Source of the DNA: Gymnorhina tibicen
Taxonomy: Eukaryota > Chordata > Aves > Passeriformes > Artamidae
Assembly: GCA_013399875.1 (NCBI GenBank)
Contig: VXAZ01007512.1
Span: 280,462-344,461, forward strand
Reading direction: 5' to 3'
Length of the DNA stretch: 64,000 nucleotides
In this document: one piece after another, positions 1 to 12,089 of the stretch
How positions within the stretch are numbered: position 1 is the first letter of the stretch
Layout of the letters: each line of letters opens with the position of its first letter
The notes under the pieces: generated by a model
Database searches by the model: none
What the model saw: only the letters and a program-made list of their open reading frames with translations
Told to the model about the DNA's origin: nothing
Translations under genes and position numbers: made by a program

Positions 1-3000
1 TTACATACAAATTCACATATAGTGAAAGATCTAGATAGTCCTTCTCACCGTCCTTCTATAAATATATGTTCTTCTTTAGAAGAATGCTTAGAATTTATCA
101 GGAAAAGGATTTGTGCATTTCTCTGAAATGGAGATGTTAGCATCCACTGACCACGACTCTTTCTTTAGCTAGCCACTGAAAAAGAGAAATGACAGCATAT
201 CATTTAATCAGTGCAAGGGCATAAAATCTGTTTTCTGAAGCTGCAGACAGTGGACATGGACAGTACAACAAATATGGCCTGATGCTTAGTTTGGCTCTCC
301 CAAGCACGAGAAGTCAGTTTGACTGCTGCTGCTACTGGGATAGCAGCTGGAGATTCCATGTACCACAGGCTGACCCCACTCCCACCCATTCTGTTTCCCT
401 GGTGATGCCTTTGCTTTCTCTATAGCAAAAGCAGCTCCAACCACATACCAGCCCTTTTGTTTGAGTTGGCAGAATTAAATCATCTCTCCAAAACTGAAAA
501 ACCCTGAACTTACCATGAATCTCAATCATCAAACACATTGCATTCAAGTATTTAAATATAGTAGGTAATGCCAGCTAATTAATATGTTACAAAATCAAAG
601 TGATTATTTTTGAAAAGTTATCATTTTTATTTTTTACTCTCCCAGTCTCATTTTTGTAGCAACAAGTATGTTCTCAGAAAAATGCTTCATTTATATTATT
701 TAACTAAATTACATTTTAGAGGAGGAAATGCTAACAAAAAAAATCTCACCGAATCCTAGTAGCACACAACAGAAAACTTCGGGCTCAATAACAAACTAGC
801 AAAGCCTAGCTTCCTGTGTAAGTAAAACCAGCCAGCTTCAAAAGCAGAAGATTTCTATTTAAAGCAAGACATTGTTCATTATTACTATAATTTTGTCAAG
901 ACAAGCCTGTGTTGCCTGTGCTAATGATTGCCACCTGCAACAACGTGGTTTCTTTACTGCAGTCATTTTTACATATTTGGGAAAACGACAGCAATTCCTT
1001 TAATTCCAATTTTCTTTGCCTTTATAGGCAATAGTGTTAATAAGAATACCGGTGTCTTCTGCTGGAGAATGAATTCTTGCTTTTCTACAATTCCTGCTTC
1101 TCAGTGTAAGTGACCTCCAATGCTTCTGGTAACCTTTACAAGACGCAGAGGCCTCCGGGACACACGTTCCAACTACTGTGCCTTACTAGGAGCACAGTAC
1201 ACTGCCAGTCAGTAGCTCAGTATCTTTACAGCGTCCATGGCCCTGCAATACTTTGCAATGTCAGGTGTGCCATACTTGAGAGGAACCTCTGTAACCACAC
1301 AGAAAATGTAGGGATAGTGGGACATGACAGCTGCGTGACTCCAAAATGAGAAAGGGAAAGGGCTTAGTTAGGGAGAACTGGGTACTCAGCACTCCAGTCT
1401 CCACTGAAGGAATGAAGAAGCAAAGTAGTGTGACCTGGGATGCAAGCAGGATTTGGCAATTAGGACAACTGCTAAGTTCTTTCATTTCATCTTCAAAGAT
1501 GTCTGTGGGGTCCTAGCACATTACTGAAGCAAGCAAGGGCTGCCAAGCATTACTGACACACAGCTTCCAAAACTGCAGATCCCTGTGCAGCAGTACCCAT
1601 CCCACATGCCTACAGCCGCCCCTGCCAAGCAAATGATAATCCAGCCCCCAAACAGGGAACCAAGAAGCCAGAAACGCACAGCTTTACAACTGTGGGCAGA
1701 AAGTAAGTGCCAGCAATCTGAGATGAAAATAATAAAACATCTGGAGCTCAAGCCTTGAGTCAAACTGCAAAAAAAAGGAAGGAAAGAAAAAATAATCCAA
1801 ATGACACAGTAAATCTCTACTGGAAGACAAAGATATGAAAAGACCTTAGAACTCCTACAGAGAAAGAGTAGCTGGAAACACCATGCCACCACCTTGGTGC
1901 CATGTGCTATTGGTTGTATGGCACAGCCTAGTTATGCTGTGCCTGTTCTATGTAATTTACCTGGACAAAAAAAAGGATTTTTTTTTTTTATCTGAATAAA
2001 GTTGCATTGTAAAGGGACTTCTGAGAAGATTTGTGTTGGTTTAAACCCTGTAGCCATTCTGAAACAAATAGTTTGTGATTAAGAGATCAGTCACTAGGAA
2101 TAGTGACAGATGTCAGGATTTGCTGGGTAAAGTGTTCTCTCTTTTTTGAAGCAAAATTTCCATTAAAAGATACATTTAAGTGTATCTTCCGTGAAAGCTT
2201 ACAGTGGTAACAGGTAATTAGGTTTTAGGTAGCATTTTTGCCTGTATTTATTTTCCACAAAGATGTGCCCAATAAATTATTTTTCCTTTGCACTGGTTGA
2301 AATGCTATGTTGATCAGGAGCACATCTTTTAAAAGGAAAAAACCTTCTATCTGAGTAGTTTCAAATATCATTCTGTTCTGGTTCTAAATATCTGCTGTTT
2401 AACAGTGATGAGCTTACCAGAAGTTGCACTAATGAAAATGCAAACCAAGGGTTTTGAACAAGTTTAGGAAGAATTAATGATTTCCCTTTTGAACATCTAC
2501 TGCAAAAGCTAAAGGACTGGCATAAGTAATTGCTGTTTTAGGCAGTATGTTCAAAGCTCAAAGACACAGAAATCTCTGGCAGGCTTGTTTAGATGGATAG
2601 CAAGCCCAGTAATTTTTGGTGCCCAGGGCAAACCCTAATATGTCCCTCATCTTGCAAAAAACCTATACTGAATTATATAGCAAATGACTTACACAGCTTC
2701 TGCTAAAGCCTGCCATATAAAATGACAGAAATAACTCTTGCCAAGCTACATGTAAGACCACATAAGTTCCTTTCAAAAAAGCACTTGCTAAGGCTTTGTA
2801 GTGTAGTGGTGCACAGAGGTAAAAGCAACCCATATTGGTCATGCTGGAAGAAAAGAAATTAGATCCTAGGTCTCCTTAATTGTTCCTTAACTGTTAAATC
2901 AAATTTGAGTTTACAACATTTCTCCTCCTAGAAGTACTAAAAGATGTTGCTTTTCTTATTCTTATTTAGTTCCTACACAAAACTTTATGTAAATATCTAC

Positions 3001-4049
3001 TGAAAGAATCAACAGCCAGCAGAAGTTTAAATTAATTACTAAATGTTTTTCCTAGAAATTTATTGGTATTTACCTATTTGTTGCTGCTGGTGACCAGAGA
3101 TAGCCAGAATCTAATCCACAAAAATGATGTTGAGGTATCCTACAGTATGAAATTGTACATTAATTCCATGGCAAGAACACTGATTCCATATTCTGTTGCT
3201 AGTTTGTTGTACAGGTGATGTGCACTGCATTTATCTTTCCTTCCTGACACAAACTGCATAATCCTATAGCTCTCAATTATTTTGTGTGCCCCAGCAAGGG
3301 CCAGCAGGTGAACTTACAGTGTTACCAGTCCCATTAAAGATATAACAAAAAAAATCACATGCAAAATATCCCTTCTTTACAAGAAGACAGATTGAAACAT
3401 AAACATACATTTGAAGGCTAAAACCTACTACATTTGCTCAAGAGCAAATTAATGACATGAGACAGTAACAAAACCATTCTATTTGTATGCATTTAAAATT
3501 CAGCAATATTTCCCTGATGATGGACACAGATCAGCAGAAATTTTTAACAGAAATATCCACCATGTACTTTACTAATGTTATTGGCAGTACAAGAACCCTG
3601 TGATTTGTGATTAGTATCTGACTTCAAGTCATATATATAATATATAATGGACATGAAAGAAAAATACAGAGCATTTCACTCAAGTCATGATGTAGCATTG
3701 ATTTATTATAGAACACAAAAGCAATGCCACTGGTTAAGGATCAGATAAGATTCACACTGGACACATGAGGTTTTTGAATTTGTTTTTCTGTGCTAAAGAG
3801 CTCCTGTGAGGAGAAGCAGGTATGTCTGACCCAAAGGTGGAAATGAAAGTGATCTGTTTTGACATTTATCTAAGTACTTCTCTTTTGTAAGACAGTGATA
3901 TTTTGGTATTTAAAAAAAAAAAAAAGAAGTCAAAGAATCACAGTGTGGAAGTCCAAAATCCAGGCAAGGACTCTGAAATCCTCCCCCAGCAGGGGAGGAG
4001 TGATTTAAGGCACAGCAAGACCAACAGGTGGAATTCAAAACAGAATCCC
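1..4049. other. AT-rich intergenic DNA, no gene seen
   Basis: This stretch has only short open reading frames with no recognisable domain, no codon-like regularity and no splice-site-flanked blocks. A slightly less AT-rich patch at about 1,100-1,900 contains no recognisable protein. A short stretch at 2032 begins TGTGTTGGTTTAAACC, which resembles the end of an antisense avian LTR, but I could not follow an element from it. Poly-A runs precede the CR1 copy that follows. Confidence 0.6.
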
Positions 4050-4545
4050 ACATCACAGAATCTTAGTATCATAGAACATCCAGATTTGAAAAGGACCCAC
4101 AAGGATCATCAAAGTCCAAATCCTGGCCTAGAACAGGATAACCCCAAAAATCACACCCTGTGCCTGAGAGTGTTTCTGAACTCTGGAAGGCTTGGTGCTG
4201 CAATCACTTCTCTGGGGAGCCCATTTAGTGCTCAACCACCCTCTGGGTGAAGAACCTTTTCCTAATGTCCAGCCAAACTCCCTCAACACAGCTTCATGTC
4301 ATGCCCTCAGGACCTGTCACTGGTCACCTGAGAGAAGGAATTGGTGCCTGCCACTCCACTTCCTCTCATGAGGAAGTTGAAGACTGTGATGAGGTATCTC
4401 CTCAATCCCCTCTTCTCCAGCCTGGACAAATCAACTGATCTCAGCTGCTCCTCATATGGCTTCTCCTCCAGACTTTCACCATCCTTGTTTGAATACTCTC
4501 CAACAGCAACTTTCCTAGTTGGTTCCTTTTGTACCTGTATCATGA
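4050..4545 (-). mobile_element. CR1 LINE fragment, 3' end, antisense
   Basis: The plus strand shows the reverse complement of the CR1 3' region. It opens with the tail-like words CACAGAATC and ATCATAGAA (about 4,052-4,075). Next comes the usual order of landmarks: a 'gaaaaggacccacaaggatcat' type block, a 'gtgaagaacctttt' block (about 4,247), and a 'cctcttctccagcctg' block (about 4,410). Similarity fades after about 4,545. CR1 is a non-LTR retrotransposon that inserts by target-primed reverse transcription and is usually 5'-truncated, so a short 3'-end copy is expected. The copy is diverged and carries no intact reading frame. Boundaries are approximate. Confidence 0.85.
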
Positions 4546-7500
4546 GCTTATCACCCAGGCGTTTAGGAATCTTTTAGGAATCTTCTGGACCTGTTTATAG
4601 TCCTAGAGACATTATACAGGCAAACCACAATCTTACACCCTATCCATCTCCCTTGTTAGCATGCCAGTTCTTGTCAGAGAAAGCCCAAGACAGAAAATAA
4701 GGAAGTACACAATACTCAGCAGAAACTATGCAGGAAATTCAGGTATCAAAATATCTGAATAGGCATTTTGCCATAGCACTTAATATAATGTCTCAGTGTA
4801 ATAAGTAATGAATAAGATTTGTATGGTTTTGGATGTTGACTTGTACACCGAGAACAGGACAGTTGATATCCACCAGTGTAAATACAGGGTATCTCCATCA
4901 CAGACAAGGGAATCACTTTTCAGGAGGATAAAACAGTAGCGTTTTTCATAGCAACTCTATATAGCATAGTCTGTAAATCTTTTTAGTACAGAAAACCTTT
5001 TTAAAAGCAAGCTTTTACTCATTCTTTGCAAAAGCTTTTGGCCATGTCCAGAAAAATCATTACCTCCCTGAAGATAATGTACTGCTGTTGGGCAGCTATG
5101 GGGAAGACATAGGGAAAGGACCAAAAATATCCAACAGGAAGGACAGACTGACCAGAAAATAAAAACATCTAACAAGGTTAGAGGGACATGGTTGATACTA
5201 ATTTTAATTTGGACATTCTCCCAGATGAAGGAAATCATCAAGTTCATTTGTTTAATGTAAAAATGTGTAGTCCAAGCTCATGAAAAATATCTCTTGTCTT
5301 CAAGAGCTCATGACTTCATACAGAAATAAGAGAAACATCCTGTCCCTTACACAAATACTTCCCATCACACACCTCCTAGACTTGGGAAGGTGGCTTGCAG
5401 ACTTTCTGGAATGCTGATGGCTAAAACAATCAGGAGTCAAGCTGCTGATGTGCAAAGCAAGCACCCAGGTGCAGAGGGCAGAGCACACCTGACACCTTAG
5501 GCTGCAAGCTCGGTGTTGAGCAAGATGACAAAAGAACTCTGGAAGCCGAGTACTGTCTCTTTGTCCTTATGTAAGTGAACTTAGCTGTGATAATCCCCCT
5601 GCCAGGAAAGTACGGGGACATTCACACATAGCCTGAAAGTCTTCAACTCTGCAATGGGCCATGATGGGCTACAGTGGATTCAACTGCACTGATGTAATGG
5701 GCAGCCAGCCTTAGAAGGTGTCAAAGACTCCTGAACTGTCCTGAACACCACATTACCTCATTCAGTTTGAAACTCCTCACCCCTCAGGGGAGGTACCTGG
5801 ATATTCCCACCTGAATCTGAACTCTGTGTTCTGTGGATTTCCTCCACTACCTTGACAAGGGCTTACCTCACATCTGACAGATCAAGACAGAAACCACCAG
5901 ACACTGAAATTGCAACCACCAAGCCTTGTTGCAGGATCCAAAGAACGGTGACTATATACCTTTCTACTTTTATTCCTTCTGTTTTTATTCCCTATTTCTT
6001 TCTATCTCTCTCTACCTCACATTTACTCTTAAATAAAAATCCATTGACTTCATCATACAGTCTCACTTGCACCTCATTTCGGGCAGATGCATCTCTCTAA
6101 TAATTTTAATATTTGGATCATAACATTATTCAAGTAATTTTAGTAGAGATAACCACAGATTTTTACTATCATTTCATAAAATTCCTTTGATAAGAGGAGT
6201 AAACAAGCAATAAACGTGCTTGTTTATTTCCTTAGATCTAATCTGCAGCTCAACAATTAAGAAGTAAGAGCATACAAGTGCCCAAACTGATCAGCATGTC
6301 CTGCTCCGTGCACTGAAAAAAACCCCAACAGTCTTCTGTAAAGCTCCAGAGTGCATTTAACAGCAATGGAAAGTTTACCAATGAAAGCAAAAGACACTGA
6401 TATGAGATCACTGCCTTACATTCAGTCTCAGTTGTGGTCTCTCCCTGGCTCTTTGGCTGCACTCCAAAGTTTAGGTATAGTAAATACTGATCTCACTGCA
6501 AATTTAGGAATGGCAATTTGTGTTCAGATAATGATTCTAATTTCCCCTTTTTTTTTTTAATATTTTTAAAAGATTTTTTTTCCATGACGTTAAAAAAAAG
6601 CCTCCTTTAGGGATTTTCTGTGTTTCTTCTGGAAAATGCAAAAAAGCAAATTTTCAGTCAAAATTAGTTGTGTCAGCCATGGACCTGTTTCATGCCATTT
6701 TCATGAGCATTTTTCTCTGACCCCTTGTTTGCCTAATGCAGACACCTTGACAATGTCAGTAGTGACGGTGTAGACGACCATAAGCAACTTCTAAATTTTG
6801 TGACAATAGTTCGTTCCTGTTGTGACAATATAATTCTTGTAGAGAAAGTAGAGAACAGAGAAGGATAGTAAATTTATAATGGTATAATATAATTTATAGA
6901 GGTATATATTTGATCTCTAGTAAACTGTGGCAAGCCTTTGACTGAAAAGACAGGTCTTTTTCCTGTCGTTTGCTAATATGTGGCTCTAGATGTGCAGCTT
7001 GCTAAATCAGAAGTTTACTGCGGTGGGTTTTTTCCCTTTATCAGGATTTTTACCATCTTTTACCAGGACTCTTTTCTTTTTATCAATGACTCCAGCTTCT
7101 GTATAGTAGCACACCTCTCCAAGTACTTGCATCTTAGTAACAAGAAAACACAACATCAGGCCAAAAACCGGTGTGGCAAAATGTTGAAAACACAGCTCTG
7201 TTCTCTAAAGCAGAATTCACTCTTTTTAATTGAACATGAATTCTTCTGTTTTTGTGGTGCCCTCATGGTTTCATACCTCTTGACATAAGTAGTACGCCTC
7301 TTTACTAACACAGCAGCGGGTTATGCTGTGCTCACTCTTTTGTGCCTGAGCCCCTGAGTGCCTCACAGACTTTACTGGGGCAGGTTCTCATGAGAGCCTG
7401 TGTGCAAAGGTTCATAATGAGACCTCCAACAAATACCAGTAAAATTATAAATGAGAGAAATGTGACTGAAATGGGCATAGTGGGTGTTCAAAATAGTAGC

Positions 7501-8020
7501 AGAATGCTGACATCTTTTGAAGGGAAATCTGAGGAAATCAAAGCTTCCCCTGCTCTCTCTGCTTCTAGGCCACTGGATTATATTTGCCATTTAATTCAGC
7601 TAAGCAAGCTCACACAACTGGGCTGACAGTCACACTTCTATTATGCTTGTTTTTCTGCTAGCTCTGGTGACTTATGTCACTAGTACAGTAGAAGGAGGTC
7701 TTCATTGAAGTCAAGGGTCACAGCATGTAATGGCTACAGGAACTGGTGATAGCAATCCAACTACGTTTCTGTTCTTAGCAAAGTCAACCTTTTTAGAAAC
7801 AGACAGAAGGCCTATAAGTAAGAGGAGATGTGCTTCAGCTTTATATATTGCAGTCCTTGGCACTTCGTTCAGAATGAGGTGGCATGGCAAAATGATTCAA
7901 GTAAGAGACAACGAACCTTTAAACTTGTTAATTTCCTCTGGGGATCAGAGCTCTTTGTCCTGTACATATAAGTGTTTTGGCCAAGGATGTGAGGGGGCAG
8001 AGCTTTCAGCCATATAGGCA
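4546..8020. other. Intergenic DNA, no gene seen
   Basis: No coding region is supported here. Around 5,830-6,110 there is a composition reminiscent of an old LTR end: a pyrimidine-rich stretch, then AAATAAAAATCC at about 6,031, then a TCATTTCGGGCAG word. No termini or target duplication could be defined. The open frames at 7,342-7,626 and 7,869-8,336 (minus) have no family resemblance and overlap each other on opposite strands. Confidence 0.55.
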
Positions 8021-8509
8021 TGTCAGGGTTCTTGTTCTGTACCACCCACACCATCGCTGGGGGACAGAAGTAAGGGATTCGTACTTTCGAGAAGAAGAGG
8101 TTATGACTTTGTGTGGAGGGGCTCATGGGGAATCTCTGGCTATTTTGCCCTTTTCTGGGGGAGAGAGTGGCAAATGGAGCAGTTTGTCCAATACTGTTTT
8201 CCATTGTCTGAGACTGGGAGGGAACAACATTCATATGGAAGGTCCAGGGGCCATTTTGTTCTTTGGCTGAGGGGGACACATGGCAACAGACCAGGTCAGC
8301 TAGCATTTTTTGTGTGTAAATCATCCTCTTTTTCACTTTTGTTATTAATATCGATGCTGTTACTTTGGTTTTTTTATCTTACTAATATTTGCTGTAAATG
8401 GTCCTTATCCAGCTCTGGATCTCTGCCTTTTGTCTCTTCCACTGGACTGGGTGGAGGTAGTTAAGCAGCTCCATGTGGCTTAATTTCCAGCTGGGCTTAA
8501 ACCATGACA
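8021..8509 (+). mobile_element. ERVL-type solo LTR, diverged
   Basis: The right end reads GCTGGGCTTAAACCATGACA (ending 8509), matching the conserved 3' terminus of avian ERVL LTRs. The left end is taken as TGTCAGGG at 8021. Between them lie the usual landmarks: a purine-rich U3 with a GGGGACACA word (about 8,270), then a TTACTAATA-type stretch (about 8,379) close to the expected polyadenylation region. The length (489 bp) suits the family. A convincing 5-bp target duplication was not found (AGGCA left, ACAGG right), so the left edge is uncertain. The frames across it (7,977-8,464) are not genes. Confidence 0.6.
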
Positions 8510-8774
8510 ACAGGTTACTTTTGTCTCCTAGACTTGATTGGAGGTAGTTGCAACTGATTCTCTGCCCAGTTCTTGGCTGCATAAGAAAGGCTGCGTAGAA
8601 ATGAATGTTGTTATATCCAGCTTTCAGGCAAAAAAAATATCCTGTTGTTTTAAAGTGAGGCTGTATATTTGATTAGTTTGCATATCAGTCACTTATTTCA
8701 TTGATGACAATGTATCAGTTAATACCAATCTTTTAGACAAACAGTCTTAGTGTTCTCTAGCTGGATGTCACCTG

Positions 8775-8800
8775 CAAAGTACAAAGTACAAAGTACAAAG
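8775..8800. repeat. Heptamer tandem repeat (CAAAGTA)n
   Basis: Three perfect copies of CAAAGTA plus a partial copy lie in AT-rich unique sequence. This is a short minisatellite-like array, with no sign of function. Confidence 0.9.
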
Positions 8801-9644
8801 CTTTGGCTAAAGTGCTCTCTGTATTTGTTATAAAGCAGAAAAACTTATGCAACAAGTATGGTAACAGAAAACAAATTGAATTTATTGCTTTACATGTTGA
8901 ATATGGCTGAGCACCATGAAATATTAAATAATTTAAATATCATATCCAGAATTAAACAGTTGTGCTACTTTATGAGCATTTAAACCTCAATAAATATAAT
9001 AGTGTTTACTTTTTTACAGTGTTTTGTCCAGCCACATCCATATATTCCTGGAGAATCTAGCACACAAAAACATCTTAAATTTACTAAGGACATTTTCAAC
9101 AAATGTACAGAAGATAATGATGATATCTTATTTTGCAAATGATATCTTATCTTGCAAATACACTGCCTATTCAATGTGTCAGCAATAAAAAGGTGTTTTT
9201 TGGAAAGTGTTGTAGCAATACACAGACACCACCAACAAAAGACTCATCCTTAAACATTAATTTAATACAAAGTCTTTTTTTCCAGAGATATTAATGTCTT
9301 TAAACAAAACTAAACTCTGTCACAGAACACTCCTTCTTTAAGGGACACTTCAAAGTAGGAGACTAACCTGGGCACTCCAGGTAGCTTCCCTGAAGGAAGT
9401 CTTTTGTACCTCCAACTGAGTGGAAGAAAAAGAGGAGGAAAATTGCCACTTGTAGGTCCATATTGGTCTTAACTGCCCTTAAAACTTCAAAAGATTTGCC
9501 TCTAAGAGAAGACTAAGTGAGGTGGTTTTTTATAAAAGAAATAGTGAGTAAATAAACAGGGAAAATATTTATTGTTATAAATGTGATCAGACAATCTGAA
9601 AGACTGGTTGAGATGAAAGCAGAAATTAAAACTGTTAATTCTCT

Positions 9645-9678
9645 AGAGAAAAGATCCCTTCAGAGAAAAGATCCCTTC
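9645..9678. repeat. Perfect 17-bp tandem duplication
   Basis: The unit AGAGAAAAGATCCCTTC occurs twice head to tail without mismatch. Identity this complete suggests a recent slippage or repair duplication, or an assembly artefact. Confidence 0.9.
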
Positions 9679-12089
9679 AGAATACAAGAAGCATTCAATT
9701 TCATAGATGCTTGCAAGCAGGATTGTTACCTAGCTGCTGAGTAACTGATTTCATCCTAAAATTATGACACCTAGGAGACACTGAGCAAGCCATGTCAACA
9801 GCTCCATCTCCACCTGAGATGTTTCTCATCTGAGAGTTCAGGGATTTTCAATTTATGGCTTCAACCCCTTTTTGAAATACTTTCCCAAATGGGCCAGTTT
9901 CAGTTTTCTAATTGTGCTTTTAATGCACAGACTGGGCCTTTTCATTTTAATGGATTTGAGCTGTAAAGCCAACAAACCAGGCAAATACTGGGGTGACTAT
10001 TTTCAAGCGGCTTGGGGGACTTCTCTTTTCTCATTTAACCTCTTTTTCTTATGCAAGGTTTAAGTCAATATTTAGCCATTAATCAAATGCTTGATGAAGC
10101 TATCAGCACAATATATCCCTGAGTCTGTTAGGAACTGACAGGACTTACCGAAAGTATGACAGAATAAGTTCAGAGTTACTTGCTGAGTTTTGGTGCCTAA
10201 ACATGTGGCTATTTTCTGATCTCAGATCTCCAGGAAAAAGAAATGCCTCTGCTAAGCTAAACTGGTAAAAAATGCAGGCTGCTAACTGTTTGAAAACTTT
10301 GTTGCTTCAACAGAAACACAAAAAAAATCCTCTCTGGATTAAAACAGTATTGAATACTGGTATTCGATTTGATGACATATAATTAGTACAGTAAATGTAT
10401 ATATCTACACCTAATTTTGTCACTAGGGAATAGAATGCACCAGATTTGCATTTTCAGCCTGGTAATTTAGTGCTGTCAAATAGTCAAAAAGACATGCAAC
10501 AGCATGTTTCATGAAAATCAGTGTTTTAAAGACTGGGTGAATAGCATGATCAGGTAAGAAGGTGGTTATGTGCATGCCTCCTGCTATTTCTTTATACAAA
10601 CATTTATGACATGTCAGTTCATTCATCAGCTAAGAGGCAAAATAGGCTTGAAATTCAATTGAAGAACAAGGTTTCTTTCTTTTCTTCCTAAAACCATTGA
10701 CTCACTGACTTCAGCTATGTGACCAAACAGATTTGAGGGAGCCATGCATGGGAGAGAAGTGAAGTTTTTACCTCCTTTAGTATACATCAGAAGTAAAGAC
10801 ATGACGACGATTTCTTTTCTTAAGAATGAAGCATGTAAATGTCAAACAGGGAATTTCAGACAGAGAGTCTTAGGTTAAGTCAAGTACTTAGGTTAAAGGC
10901 CAATTGTTGTTTCATTGACATTTGGAACTGTCTTAGACCAAAAGCAGTTACAAAATGGTAATTTATGCTATGAAAATGGAAAATAAAATAGGTCACAGAG
11001 TTTTCATGCCTTTTCTTAACCTGTGTAAGACATGAGAGGTTCAGTGCTTATCAGGTTTCTGCATATCCATCAGTTTTCCTACCCCCATGCTTTTTTTGCT
11101 CTACTAGGTAATTTCAGTCAAACTTGACAGGTCTCAAAGACAATTTTCTCCGAATACAGTGAAAATCGCTGATTGGTTAGACAGTAACACCCCTAGCTGA
11201 GGATAAGTTGGGTGAAAATCAGCTATTACATTCTCAATTTTCACCTTACTTTCTGGCTAGCCAGGCAAGACAAATATAGCACTGGCAATTCACCCAGTAT
11301 GGCAAGTCTCTTTGGTCATTGGGCTATCAGAAAAGATGGGAGGTTGCACAGGACTGAAATACAATAGAATAAGGGATATAAGGATAAAAGGGTACAAAAT
11401 ATGTGAGAATTCAATTCACTAATGTTCTTTACTATGTGTCTTGGGTACAGAAACAAGGGTGTTGAGGGTTTCATTGTTTTCTATTCAAGGACTACTCACA
11501 TCACAGCCACTGGTGTGGTTTTGGCAGGGAAAAAGCCATCTCCACAACCAGAAAGGGGTCCATTTTGACTGGCTCACTGAAGTGAAGGGCAGACCCTGGC
11601 CCTGCACAACCAGCAGGTCTTTTCCCATTTCTGAGCCTTTCCAGGACACTTCTGCAGGACAAGGTAGTGAGGAGAGGCAGTAGGGCCATTCCCAAGCTAA
11701 ATGGTGCTGAAGTGAGAGCTCCAGAACTGCAGTTGGGACCAGTGGGGCAAGGGGAGCTGTTCTATGGTGACCAGTGGGTCCATTTTCTTCCCACCCACCC
11801 CCTCGCCATCGGGGTAGTGCCCCAGGGCTGCACTGACACCGAGTCCAGTGAGTGGCAGCAAGTGGCAGCACTGACCAAACACACACACACACCCCCCTCC
11901 GCCACCAAGGTTGATGAAAGGCAGTGGGACACCGATAGGAGCAGCAGAACAGAACAGCACAGCCTTGGAGAAATAGATAAAGGATGTAACTCAGGGAAAC
12001 AGGAGTCAGGCAAAACACAAGCAGGATGCCAGCTCAGCTCTGCTAGGCTGACAAAGCAGAAGTTATGCACAACAATGATATTGCACTTA

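Larger units (their letters stand above)
8510..12089. other. Intergenic DNA with two tiny tandem repeats
   Basis: No gene is supported. 8,775-8,800 is three and a half copies of the heptamer CAAAGTA, and 9,645-9,678 is a perfect 17-bp tandem duplication. From about 11,480 to 11,960 the sequence becomes GC-richer and carries overlapping open frames on both strands, plus a short (AC)n run near 11,879-11,892. I could not assign this part to a gene or element. It may be the older, unrecognisable flank of the CR1 copy that follows. Confidence 0.55.

Noticed and set aside
2032..2220. TGTGTTGGTTTAAACC as a possible antisense LTR start
   Set aside because: Only the first 16 bases match the pattern. 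No internal landmarks or second terminus follow.
7869..8336. 155-codon minus frame
   Set aside because: It lies antisense across the left part of an ERVL-type LTR and has no protein similarity that I recognise.
11485..12018. 177-codon minus frame
   Set aside because: Low-complexity Cys/Leu/Ser composition, no domain, overlapped by plus-strand frames and an (AC)n run.
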